Shown here piece after piece: positions 43,462 through 51,998 of a stretch of 64,000 nucleotides of DNA. This DNA comes from Clostridium sp. DSM 17811 (GTDB taxonomy: Bacteria > Bacillota > Clostridia > Clostridiales > Clostridiaceae), in NCBI RefSeq assembly GCF_018861905.1, contig NZ_JAHLDU010000011.1:62001-126000 (forward strand). The letters run 5' to 3'. Made by a program: the position numbers and the translations under genes. Under the pieces are notes generated by a model. The model worked only from the letters and a program-made list of their open reading frames with translations, was not told the origin of the DNA and searched no databases. The stretch's first letter is position 1. Each line of letters starts with the position of its first letter.

Positions 43462-44178
43462 TTAACTTTCTAATAAAAAATTATAATTTTCTTTTAGAAA
43501 GTTTAATATAACAGTTGCTATTAATGACTGACCGTCGATGTTTGGATGTATCCCATCTTTACATAAAAACCGAGTGTAATCATTATGTTTTAAAAACTCT
43601 GAACGAATATCAATAAGTACAGTATCAGTTTCATTAGCTACCTGAGTAATCATTTTACTATAAGAATTATGCCAAGTAAAAAGTCTATCCTTTGTTCCGA
43701 GCCAATGTAAAATGTTTTTCTCTGAAGTACAATCTTCTTTTGAAATCCAGTTAAAATATTTTAAAGGATCAAGTGGAGGCAAAGTAAGAAGTACCGGCAT
43801 TATGTGATTATTTTTTAATGTATCGATCATTGAAAGTAATGTTTCACGAAAAGTATATATATCAGTGTTTGGTTTGTATTCCATTTCAGGATTTTTGGCG
43901 ATTTCATCCCATTTATAATCGCAATCATTACCACCAAATTCTACTAAAACTATATCAGGTGATTTTTTAATCACATCATTATACATTTTAAGTGCACCAC
44001 GAATAATTGTATTACCAAATTTACCTGCATTGTACACAGGTCCTTTTATTTTATTATCTATAATACTTGTAAAATTTTCTTTTAAAGTTGCATATTTAGA
44101 TTTTTTATCATCATAAATAATCCCTTTTGTAATAGAATCTCCATATGCTACTATAATGTAACTATCTTTAACTTCCAT
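43462..44178 (-). CDS. SGNH/GDSL-family hydrolase
   Basis: A 238-residue soluble esterase-like protein. Block I is AYGDSITKG with the nucleophile Ser, block III VEFGGNDCDY supplies Gly and Asn of the oxyanion hole, and block V DGIHPN supplies the Asp and His. There is no signal peptide, so it is probably cytoplasmic, unlike many secreted family members. A GGAGG site precedes the ATG. It is a single-gene unit with its own terminator. Possible substrates include acyl or acetyl esters of sugars or lipids. Confidence 0.88.
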   Translation of the reverse strand: MEVKDSYIIVAYGDSITKGIIYDDKKSKYATLKENFTSIIDNKIKGPVYNAGKFGNTIIRGALKMYNDVIKKSPDIVLVEFGGNDCDYKWDEIAKNPEMEYKPNTDIYTFRETLLSMIDTLKNNHIMPVLLTLPPLDPLKYFNWISKEDCTSEKNILHWLGTKDRLFTWHNSYSKMITQVANETDTVLIDIRSEFLKHNDYTRFLCKDGIHPNIDGQSLIATVILNFLKENYNFLLES

Positions 44179-44488
44179 AATACACCTCCATAAAACTAAA
44201 TTATATAAATCAAATTACTTATTCTATGTTAATATTATACCATAGGAATACAAACATTTCAATACATAGTTATTAAAACTACGTAAAACATTAAAATTTT
44301 TATTAAGTTACTTATTTAATATATTATTCCCATTATTATTTGGTATATTCTATACTAAACAATAAACTTATATAAGTGATTTAATTCTTTCCTTATAATT
44401 TTTTTATTTGATAATATTTATTAGCAATATTTTCAATAGACGAAAAAAGTATGGGAAAATATATAGGATAATAATAGCAATAATTGTG
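44179..44488. other. Divergent AT-rich spacer
   Basis: About 310 bases between the SGNH gene and the sulfate operon promoter. No coding frame, repeat or clear regulatory site is visible to me apart from the promoter that follows. Confidence 0.5.
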
Positions 44489-44545
44489 TTGACAATTCAT
44501 TAAACTAATGATAACATACACCTAACCTATAGGATAAGTATGGTT
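44489..44545 (+). promoter_or_regulatory. Promoter and operator-like site of the sulfate assimilation operon
   Basis: TTGACA (44489-44494), a 17-base spacer and a weak TAACAT (44512-44517) are followed by CCTATAGGATAAGTATGG (44526-44543), which resembles CCTATATGAATACTATG in the corrinoid promoter. Confidence 0.5.
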
Positions 44546-44641
44546 AAGCGCTGTGAATAATTTAAAAATATAATTAATTAAATACTTCTGACAAAATAGT
44601 TAAAAGTTAAAACAATTATTATTATGTAGAAGGGAAACGTT

Positions 44642-45841
44642 GTGAAAGAAAACATTAATATATTGAAGAACTTAAGTAATGAAGAAAAAAAGATATTCAA
44701 CTCACTTCAGAATGAGGGACCTATTACCAAAAGTGAAATATCCAGATTAACAGAAATTAAATTAACTACATTAAATAATACAATGGAAATATTAGAAAAA
44801 AAAAGAATTATAGTAAGGGAAGCTATAGGTCAATCTACAGGTGGAAGAAGACCAGTTCTATATGATGTGAATTTATTAGAATTTTATATTATAGGAATAG
44901 ATATATCTAGAGTTTATACTCAGGTAATCATTGCTAACTTAAAAATGGAAATATTGTATAAAGAAATGTTTAATATGGATATTTTTTGTTCTCCGCAGGA
45001 AACTGTGAGAAGAATATATGAAATTATTAATAAAGCAAATCAAAATTTAAGATTAGATAGTAGGAACTTGGTAGGAGTAGGTCTTGGAACAGTAGGCCCA
45101 TTAGATATAAAAAATGGGATAATGATAAGTCCTGTTAATTTTAGTGCACTAGGTTGGTCGAATGTCCCTATAAAAGAAATGCTTGAGAAAAAATTAAATT
45201 GTCCTATTATTATTGAAAATGGAGTAAATGCAGCTGTTATTGGAGAATATTTTTATGGTATTGGAAAAGGAGTTGAAAATATTGCTTATTTAAATTGTGG
45301 AATAGGCATAAGAACAGGTACAGTTTTATCTAGTAAGCTAATGAGGACGATAAGCGATGATGAAGATGCTTTAGGACATATGATAGTCGATGTTCATGGA
45401 GAAAAGTGTAAATGCGGAAATTTTGGATGCATAGAGAGTTATTCATCTATAAATGCAATAATAAAAAAGTTTTCCTTAGAAGTTAAAAAGGGAAGAAAGA
45501 CTATAATAAATAAGCAATTAAAAAATATAGGTTATAAAGATATTTGTATTGCAGCAGAAAGAAATGATAATTTATCTAAAGAAATACTAATAGGTGCTGC
45601 TTTAATTTTAGGAACTGGGTTAGTTAATTATATTAATCTACTAAATCCAGGATTGGTTATATTAAGTGGTCCTTTAATAATTAATTCAAAGCTATTTTAT
45701 AATGAGTGTATTAAAACTGTATTCAAAAAATTGCATCCAGATAGAATGAAAAAGATTATTTTTAGTAGAGGTGGATTTTTTAAAGAAAATGCAATTTCGA
45801 TTGGTGCCGTAGCTTTAGTAATTAAAGATATTTATAATTAA
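44642..45841 (+). CDS. ROK-family transcriptional regulator
   Basis: A 399-residue protein with an N-terminal winged helix (about 12-70; ITKSEISRLTEIKLTTLNNTMEIL is the recognition region, here given by position 25-48) and a C-terminal ROK fold. The zinc motif KCKCGNFGCIE is complete. The phospho-acceptor/sugar site reads IENGVNAAVIGE, with Gly in place of the usual Asp, so kinase activity is unlikely. GTG start behind AAGGGAAA. It is the first gene of the unit leading into the sulfate/sulfonate genes, 66 bases before ssuA, which is unusual because ROK repressors normally respond to sugars. Confidence 0.87.
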   Translation: MKENINILKNLSNEEKKIFNSLQNEGPITKSEISRLTEIKLTTLNNTMEILEKKRIIVREAIGQSTGGRRPVLYDVNLLEFYIIGIDISRVYTQVIIANLKMEILYKEMFNMDIFCSPQETVRRIYEIINKANQNLRLDSRNLVGVGLGTVGPLDIKNGIMISPVNFSALGWSNVPIKEMLEKKLNCPIIIENGVNAAVIGEYFYGIGKGVENIAYLNCGIGIRTGTVLSSKLMRTISDDEDALGHMIVDVHGEKCKCGNFGCIESYSSINAIIKKFSLEVKKGRKTIINKQLKNIGYKDICIAAERNDNLSKEILIGAALILGTGLVNYINLLNPGLVILSGPLIINSKLFYNECIKTVFKKLHPDRMKKIIFSRGGFFKENAISIGAVALVIKDIYN

Positions 45842-45907
45842 CATCCTTAAATGTATATAGGTAGTATTGAATATTTCAATAAAACTAATTTTAGTAGGAG
45901 GCCTACG

Positions 45908-46951
45908 TTGAAAAATTCAAAGGGATTTAAAGTTTCAGGAGTAATAGTGGCAGGATTTTTAATTATCGCTGGATTATCAGGATGTTCATCAAAAAAAGTG
46001 GTAAATGAGAATGTTGATGTTAGAGTTGGATATTTTCCAAATATAACCCATTCTCAAGCTCTTGTAGGACGAGAGCAAGGTAGCTTTCAAAAGGCTATAG
46101 GAACGAAAAACAAAGTAATGTGGAAATTATTTAATGCAGGACCTGCAGAAGTAGAAGCATTATTTGCAAAAGCTATTGATATTGCATATATTGGGCCTGG
46201 TCCTGCTATCAATGGATATTCAAAATCAAAAGGGGATATTCAAATCGTCGCAGGTGCAACGGATGCTGGTGCAATATTTGTATCTAAAAAGGGAATGGTT
46301 ATTAAGAATTTGAAAGATTTAAGTGGTAAAAAAATTGGAGTTCCACAGTTCGGAAATACGCAAGATTTAACACTTAGGAACATATTGTCTGAAAATGGAC
46401 TTAAGGATAAAACAAAGGGTGGAACGGTTGAAGTAAGGCAAGCATCAAATGCTGACATTTTATCATTGCTAAAAAAAGGGGACATAGATGCTGCATTAGT
46501 ACCTGAACCTTGGGGATCAAGACTCATTAAAGAGGCAGGAGCAAATGTTATTTTAGATTATAAAGAATTATTTAGACAAGGTAACTATACTACAGCTGTA
46601 GTAGTTGTAAGAACTGAATTTTTAAAGCAGCATCCATTAATTGTTGAAAACTTTATAAAAGCACATGTAGATGTTACTACTTATATTAATAAGAATCCGG
46701 GTATAGCTAAGGTAATAGTTAATAAACAAATTACTGAGTTGACAAAAAAAGGAATAGAAAAGGATGTTTTAGATGCTGCCTTTAAAAGATTAACAATTAC
46801 AAATAATCCACAAAAGGATTCCGTTTTAGATTTTGTTAAATTTTCACTTCAAGAAGGGTTTTTAAGATTAAATCCAGACACAAAGAATTTGTTTAACCTT
46901 ACAATTTTAAATAAGGTTTTAAAAGAAAAAGGTCAAGTTCAAATCAAATAA
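45908..46951 (+). CDS. ssuA: ABC transporter substrate-binding lipoprotein (SsuA/TauA/NrtA family), sulfate operon copy
   Basis: A 347-residue lipoprotein, equal in length and highly similar to the solitary copy at 14171-15214. The start is TTG at 45908, six bases after TAGGAGG, giving MKNSKGFKVSG and a lipid Cys in AGLSGCSS; an upstream in-frame ATG at 45851 would spoil the signal peptide. VGYFPNITHSQALVGREQG and the GPAEVEALFAKAIDIAYIGP region are family hallmarks. Sitting before cysC-aprAB-cysDN, it may bind sulfate or an organosulfonate. The ATPase and permease genes follow at once. Confidence 0.87.
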   Translation: MKNSKGFKVSGVIVAGFLIIAGLSGCSSKKVVNENVDVRVGYFPNITHSQALVGREQGSFQKAIGTKNKVMWKLFNAGPAEVEALFAKAIDIAYIGPGPAINGYSKSKGDIQIVAGATDAGAIFVSKKGMVIKNLKDLSGKKIGVPQFGNTQDLTLRNILSENGLKDKTKGGTVEVRQASNADILSLLKKGDIDAALVPEPWGSRLIKEAGANVILDYKELFRQGNYTTAVVVVRTEFLKQHPLIVENFIKAHVDVTTYINKNPGIAKVIVNKQITELTKKGIEKDVLDAAFKRLTITNNPQKDSVLDFVKFSLQEGFLRLNPDTKNLFNLTILNKVLKEKGQVQIK

Positions 46952-46965
46952 AAGAGGTGATAAGT

Positions 46966-47805
46966 TTGAGTCTTATAGTTAAGGATGTTAGTAAGGAGTT
47001 TATTTCAAAGCATAAGAAAACAAGTACACTTGAAAATTTTAATTTAGAAATTACAAAGGGCGATTTTGTATGCATATTAGGGCCATCTGGTTGTGGAAAA
47101 TCAACTTTACTAAATATTTTAGCAGGACTTGAAAAGGCAACCAAAGGTGTTGTTCTACTTAATGGTAATGAAATAACAGGTCCGGGGCCTGATAGAACAG
47201 TAATGTTTCAAGAAGCAGCATTGTTTCCATGGCTTAAGGTAATAGATAATGTAGAGTTTGGAATGAAGATGGCTGGAATGCCAAAGGAAGATAGATATAA
47301 GAAGGCTATCCATTATTTAAAAATGGTGCATCTATCAAAATTTCAAGATTCTTATGTTTATGAGTTATCAGGTGGAATGAAGCAAAGGGTAGCTCTCGCC
47401 CGTGCACTATCTCTTGATTCTGAAATACTGTTAATGGATGAACCTTTTGCAGCCCTTGACAGTCAGACTAAAATGATGCTGCAACAAGAGTTACAGCGGA
47501 TTTGGGTAAATACAAGAAAAACAATTATTTTTATTACCCATAATGCAGAAGAAGCAGTTTATCTGGCTAATAGAGTTGTTGTGATGGCAGCTAATCCTGG
47601 GAGAATAAAGCAAGAATTTAAGATAGAACTTGCAAGGCCAAGAGAAATGGAAAGTTGTGATATAGCTTATTATACATCTAAGATAATGAAAGCATTAAAA
47701 GAGGAGGTGGAGAAGGTTGCAAAAGCAGAATACGATGGTGATTGGAATATTGAAGAAAATACTGTTCTATATACTCCTGATAGTGATATGGGAGGGGATT
47801 TATAA
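46966..47805 (+). CDS. ssuB: ABC transporter ATP-binding protein (SsuB/TauB/NrtD family)
   Basis: A 279-residue ATPase with Walker A GPSGCGKST, signature LSGGMKQR, Walker B LLMDEPFAALD and switch His in ITHNAEEA. VMFQEAALFPWL is typical of the nitrate/sulfonate/taurine group. TTG at 46966 is preferred since AGAGGTGA lies five bases before it; GTG at 46957 would overlap the ribosome-binding site. The last about 30 codons overlap the permease gene by 89 bases, which implies tight coupling. Confidence 0.88.
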   Translation: MSLIVKDVSKEFISKHKKTSTLENFNLEITKGDFVCILGPSGCGKSTLLNILAGLEKATKGVVLLNGNEITGPGPDRTVMFQEAALFPWLKVIDNVEFGMKMAGMPKEDRYKKAIHYLKMVHLSKFQDSYVYELSGGMKQRVALARALSLDSEILLMDEPFAALDSQTKMMLQQELQRIWVNTRKTIIFITHNAEEAVYLANRVVVMAANPGRIKQEFKIELARPREMESCDIAYYTSKIMKALKEEVEKVAKAEYDGDWNIEENTVLYTPDSDMGGDL

Positions 47806-48511
47806 ACTAGGTGTTGATGTTTTAAAAATTTGGAAACCTTATATTTTCCCATCACCTTTTGACGTTTTTGGTACTTTGATTTCACTTATAAAAGATAACA
47901 CAATAGGAATAGCTATTGTTGCAAGTTTAAAGAGAATTGTAGTTGGCTATTTTATATCAGTAATAATAGGGGTTACTCTAGGACTAACAATTGCTAAATT
48001 TAAATATTTAGATGAAAATTTAGGGCCATTAATTTTAGGACTTCAAACTTTACCTAGTATTTGTTGGTTGCCTTTTGCTATTCTTTGGTTTGGACTTAGT
48101 GAGATTTCAATTATTTTCGTAATTGCAATTGGTTCAACATTTGCGGTGGCAATATCAGTTAAATATGCAATACAAAATGTAAATCCATTATATATAAGAG
48201 CTGCAAAAACAATGGGTGCAAGGGGTAGTAAAGTTTATACCCATGTAATTCTGCCAGCGGCGCTGCCAGATATAGTTAGTGGACTTAAGCAGGGCTGGTC
48301 ATTTGCATGGAGGGCTTTGATGGCAGGAGAAATGTTATCTTCAACAAAAGGGCTTGGCCAAGTGCTTATGGTAGGCCGTGACTTAGCCGACATTAGCCAA
48401 GTTGTAGCTGTAATGATAGTAATAATAATTCTTGGGTTAGTGGTGGATAAACTTGTTTTTTCAAGACTTGAAAAAAATATGAGACATAAATGGGGCCTTG
48501 ATAGGGCTTAG
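47717..48511 (+). CDS. ssuC: ABC transporter permease (SsuC/TauC family)
   Basis: A 264-residue membrane protein with about six hydrophobic helices. The EAA loop is RAAKTMGARGSKVYTHVILP and the C-terminal half has the GWSFAWRALMAGEML motif typical of sulfonate and taurine permeases. The start is TTG at 47717, nine bases after GAGGAGG, inside the ATPase gene; ATG at 47735 is an alternative. With SsuA and SsuB it forms a complete importer. Confidence 0.88.
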   Translation: MQKQNTMVIGILKKILFYILLIVIWEGIYKLGVDVLKIWKPYIFPSPFDVFGTLISLIKDNTIGIAIVASLKRIVVGYFISVIIGVTLGLTIAKFKYLDENLGPLILGLQTLPSICWLPFAILWFGLSEISIIFVIAIGSTFAVAISVKYAIQNVNPLYIRAAKTMGARGSKVYTHVILPAALPDIVSGLKQGWSFAWRALMAGEMLSSTKGLGQVLMVGRDLADISQVVAVMIVIIILGLVVDKLVFSRLEKNMRHKWGLDRA

Positions 48512-48539
48512 TTTTTAAAATTAATGGAGGTGAATATAA

Positions 48540-49136
48540 ATGAGCATAGAAAACCTTACTTGGCACGATACATTTGTAACTCGGCAGTTGCGTGAAAATC
48601 TATTATCACAAAAATCTAAGTTATTATGGTTTACTGGCCTTTCGGGTTCTGGAAAGTCAACGGTAGCAAATGCTTTAGATTTAAGATTAAATGAAATGGG
48701 CAAAGCAACTTATCTATTAGATGGAGATAATATTCGCCTAGGTATAAACTCAGATCTTGGGTTCTCAAAGCAAGATAGAAATGAAAATATACGCCGAATT
48801 AGCGAAATAGGGAAATTGTTTGTAGATTCAGGATTAATAACCATTGCTTGCTTCATATCTCCATTAAAAGCAAATCGTGAGATGGCACGTTCTACACTTG
48901 GCGATGATTTTATTGAAATATTTGTTGATTGCCCCCTCTCGGAATGTGAAAGGAGAGATCCTAAGAATTTATATAAGAAGGCAAGACTTGGCGAAATCAA
49001 AGAATTTACAGGTATATCTTCCCCATATGAAAAACCTGAAAATCCTGAAATTGTTGTAAACACAAAAGAGAAAACAGTAGATCAATGTGTAGATCAAATA
49101 TTAGACTACTTAAAGTTAGTATCTAAAATTTACTAG
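48540..49136 (+). CDS. cysC: Adenylylsulfate (APS) kinase
   Basis: A 198-residue P-loop kinase that phosphorylates APS to PAPS. Walker A is GLSGSGKST (33-41), DGDNIRLGINSDLGFS carries the APS-binding residues, and CFISPLKANREMAR and FVDCPLSECERRDPKNLYKKAR follow as in the family. GGAGGTG precedes the ATG. It is encoded next to an APS (not PAPS) reductase, so the PAPS made may be for a side use such as sulfation, or APS may be partitioned. Confidence 0.93.
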   Translation: MSIENLTWHDTFVTRQLRENLLSQKSKLLWFTGLSGSGKSTVANALDLRLNEMGKATYLLDGDNIRLGINSDLGFSKQDRNENIRRISEIGKLFVDSGLITIACFISPLKANREMARSTLGDDFIEIFVDCPLSECERRDPKNLYKKARLGEIKEFTGISSPYEKPENPEIVVNTKEKTVDQCVDQILDYLKLVSKIY

Positions 49137-49183
49137 TGTATTTATAGTTATTTATTTTAAAATGTCTTGGCTAGGAGGATATA

Positions 49184-50863
49184 ATGAGGCTTGAAACAAA
49201 AATACTAGAAACAGATGTGCTAATAGTTGGTGGAGGCACCGCTGGATGTTATGCAGCATTAACCTTAAGTAAAAAGGAAGATATTAATATTATTGTAGCA
49301 GATAAGGCCAATATAAAAAGAAGTGGATGTTTAGCGGCAGGTGTTAATGCAATCAATGCATATATTAATGAGGGATATACCCCAGAAGACTTTGTAGATT
49401 ATGTTAAAAAAGAAGCAGAAGGAATAGTAAGAGAAGACTTAGTTTATTCTATAGCTAAGAATTTAAATAAGGTTACAAAAAATATGGAGAGTATAGGTCT
49501 TACTATTTTAAAGGACTTGGATGGTAAATATGTAACTCGTGGAAAAAGAAGTATTAAAATTAACGGTGAAAACATAAAACCCCTTCTTGCAAATGAGATT
49601 AATTTAAAGACAAATATAAATGTTTTAAACAAGGTAAATATAATTGATTATATTATTAAAGATAATATAGTCATTGGTGCTTATGGTTTTCATATAGAAG
49701 AAAATACTTTCTACGTAATATATTCGAAAGCTGTAATTTGTACTACCGGCGGAGCCTCTGGCCTTTATAAACCTAATAATCCTGGCTTTTCTAAACATAA
49801 AATGTGGTATTCACCCTTTAATACTGGGGCAGGTTATGCTATGGGAATAAGAGCTGGAGCTGAAATGACCTCTTTTGAAATGAGATTTATTGCTCTAAGG
49901 TGCAAGGATACTATAGCGCCAACAGGTACAGTGGCTCAAGGTATTGGTGCAAGGCAAGTTAATGCTAGTGGAGATGAATATGTAAAAAAATATGGCAAAC
50001 CATTGACGACTATAAGATTGTTTGCAACTGTAGAGGAAAATGGTAAAGGCTTAGGCCCTTGTTATTTAAAAACAAAAGGCATTTCGGTTGGAACACAGGA
50101 AGAACTTTACAAGGCATATCTTAATATGGCACCAGCTCAGACTTTAAAGTGGATTGAAGATGGAGTTGGACCTAGCAAGGAGAATCTTGAGATAGAAGGT
50201 ACAGAACCTTATATAGTAGGTGGACATGCGGCTAGTGGATATTGGGTTGATACTAAAAGATCTACAACTATTTCTGGCTTATATGCAGCTGGTGATGTCG
50301 CTGGGGGAAGTCCTAAAAAATACGTTACTGGTTGTTTTGTAGAAGGTGAAATTGCAGCAGATGCTGCAACTGAGTTTATAAAAAACAAGAAAAACAAGCT
50401 AATTGATGATAAAGAAATTTCTGCTAAAGTAAAATTATTAGAAACTTTTCTTGAAAAGAATGATAGCTTATTTTCTATAAATGGTATTGAAGAGGCTATG
50501 CAAAAGGTAATGGATGAATATGCAGGTGGTATATCTAAAAATTATGTTTTTAATTCTTCTAAGTTACAAATTGCTAGTAAAAAAATAGAAGAACTTTTAG
50601 TTCTTTCAAATGATTTAAGGGCTAAAGATATGAGAGAATTATTGCAAATATACGAAGTTATTGATAGGCTATATGTCTGCAAAGTTTTAATAGTTCATCT
50701 TCTAGCAAGGAAAGAAACCCGCTGGAAATGTTATGGTGAAAATGCAGACTTCAAGGAAAAAGACGAAAACTTGCTTAAGTATGTAAATACTATATATAAG
50801 GAAGGCACGGTTCAAGTTGTCTTTAGAAACCTAGTAAAGCGAGATGAAGTTTATGAGCATTAA
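49184..50863 (+). CDS. aprA: Adenylylsulfate reductase alpha subunit-like flavoprotein
   Basis: A 559-residue FAD protein of the fumarate reductase/APS reductase family. VGGGTAGCYAA (about 14-24) binds FAD, CTTGGASGLY and AGYAMGIRAGAEMTSFEMRF line the active site, and AAGDVAGGSPKKYVTGCFVEGEIAA is the APS-reductase style FAD end. With the ferredoxin-like subunit next door it should reduce APS to sulfite and AMP. Clostridia use such an enzyme for assimilation in place of thioredoxin-dependent CysH. GGAGG lies before the ATG. The subunit is shorter than dissimilatory AprA, which is about 650 residues. Confidence 0.88.
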   Translation: MRLETKILETDVLIVGGGTAGCYAALTLSKKEDINIIVADKANIKRSGCLAAGVNAINAYINEGYTPEDFVDYVKKEAEGIVREDLVYSIAKNLNKVTKNMESIGLTILKDLDGKYVTRGKRSIKINGENIKPLLANEINLKTNINVLNKVNIIDYIIKDNIVIGAYGFHIEENTFYVIYSKAVICTTGGASGLYKPNNPGFSKHKMWYSPFNTGAGYAMGIRAGAEMTSFEMRFIALRCKDTIAPTGTVAQGIGARQVNASGDEYVKKYGKPLTTIRLFATVEENGKGLGPCYLKTKGISVGTQEELYKAYLNMAPAQTLKWIEDGVGPSKENLEIEGTEPYIVGGHAASGYWVDTKRSTTISGLYAAGDVAGGSPKKYVTGCFVEGEIAADAATEFIKNKKNKLIDDKEISAKVKLLETFLEKNDSLFSINGIEEAMQKVMDEYAGGISKNYVFNSSKLQIASKKIEELLVLSNDLRAKDMRELLQIYEVIDRLYVCKVLIVHLLARKETRWKCYGENADFKEKDENLLKYVNTIYKEGTVQVVFRNLVKRDEVYEH

Positions 50864-51167
50864 AATAAATTTACAAAAATGTGTGGGTTGTGGTAAATGC
50901 CTTAAGATGTGTCCGGGAAATCTCATTTTTAAAAATGATAAATCGAAAGCTTTTATAAAATACCCTGAGGAGTGTTGGGGGTGTACTGCCTGTCTTAAAG
51001 AATGTCCAGTCCAGGCTATAAACTACTATCTTGGAGTTGATATTGGTGGCAAAGGAACTTTTTTAAATACTAAAAAAGAAAAAAATCTTCTTCATTGGCA
51101 CATATTTAAGCCAAATAAGGACGAGATAATTATTACAACAAATGAAACAGAGGCTAATAAATATTAG
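50844..51167 (+). CDS. aprB: Adenylylsulfate reductase beta-like 2x[4Fe-4S] ferredoxin
   Basis: A 107-residue iron-sulfur protein with two clusters: CVGCGKCLKMCPG and CWGCTACLKECPV. The tail (about 60-107) is short and polar. It overlaps the end of aprA and supplies electrons to its FAD. ATG at 50844 and ATG at 50853 are both possible; neither has a strong ribosome-binding site, which fits translation coupled to aprA. Confidence 0.9.
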   Translation: MKFMSIKINLQKCVGCGKCLKMCPGNLIFKNDKSKAFIKYPEECWGCTACLKECPVQAINYYLGVDIGGKGTFLNTKKEKNLLHWHIFKPNKDEIIITTNETEANKY

Positions 51168-51179
51168 GGAGGTTAAATT

Positions 51180-51980
51180 ATGGATCATTTAGATGAATTA
51201 GAAGCAGAAAGTATTTTCATATTAAGAGAATCTTATAAAAAACTAGGCAAACTTGGAATGTTATGGTCAATTGGTAAGGATTCAACAGTATTATTGTGGT
51301 TATCAAAGAAGGCGTTTTTCGGACATTCTCCTTTTCCGTTTATTCATGTAGACACAAAACATAAAATCCCTGCGATGATCGAATATAGAGATAAAATTGC
51401 TAAAGAGTTTAATATTGACCTTATAGTGCATACAAATCAGGAAGCAATCGACGCAGGTATGGGACCAGATAAAGGAAGACTAGTTTGTTGCAAAGCACTA
51501 AAAACAGATGGACTTCAACAAGTGGTTACAAAATATGAATTTGATGGATTAATTCTTGGAATTAGAAGTGATGAGGAAGGTTCCCGCTCAAAGGAACGAG
51601 TATTTAGTGAAAGAAATAAAGATTCAGAGTGGGATTACACTAATCAAGCACCAGAACTTTGGGATCAATTTAAAACTGATTTTCCAAAAGGAAATCATAT
51701 AAGGGTTCATCCAATACTTCATTGGAATGAAATAGATATATGGACTTATATACAAAGAGAAAATATACCACTTATAGATTTATATTTTGCAAAGAACGGC
51801 GAGAGATACAGAAGCCTTGGATGTGCTGAGTGTACAGGTAAGATAAAGTCCAATGCGGTGACGATTGATCAAATAATTGAAGAATTAAAACATACGACTA
51901 CTGGAGAAAGAGCAGGTAGAGCTCAAGATCAAGAAGATTCATATGCTATGCAAAAACTTCGTAAAGATGGTTACATGTAA
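51180..51980 (+). CDS. cysD: Sulfate adenylyltransferase subunit 2
   Basis: A 266-residue ATP-pyrophosphatase-fold protein that makes APS from ATP and sulfate together with CysN. The P-loop-like SIGKDST (about 26-32) binds ATP; RSDEEGSRSKERVFSER and RVHPILHWNEIDIWTYI are conserved CysD blocks, and YRSLGCAECTGKI lies near the end. AGGGAGG precedes the ATG. It is 12 bases from aprB and 18 bases from cysN. Confidence 0.95.
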   Translation: MDHLDELEAESIFILRESYKKLGKLGMLWSIGKDSTVLLWLSKKAFFGHSPFPFIHVDTKHKIPAMIEYRDKIAKEFNIDLIVHTNQEAIDAGMGPDKGRLVCCKALKTDGLQQVVTKYEFDGLILGIRSDEEGSRSKERVFSERNKDSEWDYTNQAPELWDQFKTDFPKGNHIRVHPILHWNEIDIWTYIQRENIPLIDLYFAKNGERYRSLGCAECTGKIKSNAVTIDQIIEELKHTTTGERAGRAQDQEDSYAMQKLRKDGYM

Positions 51981-51998
51981 GGGAGGGGTTTATTACTA

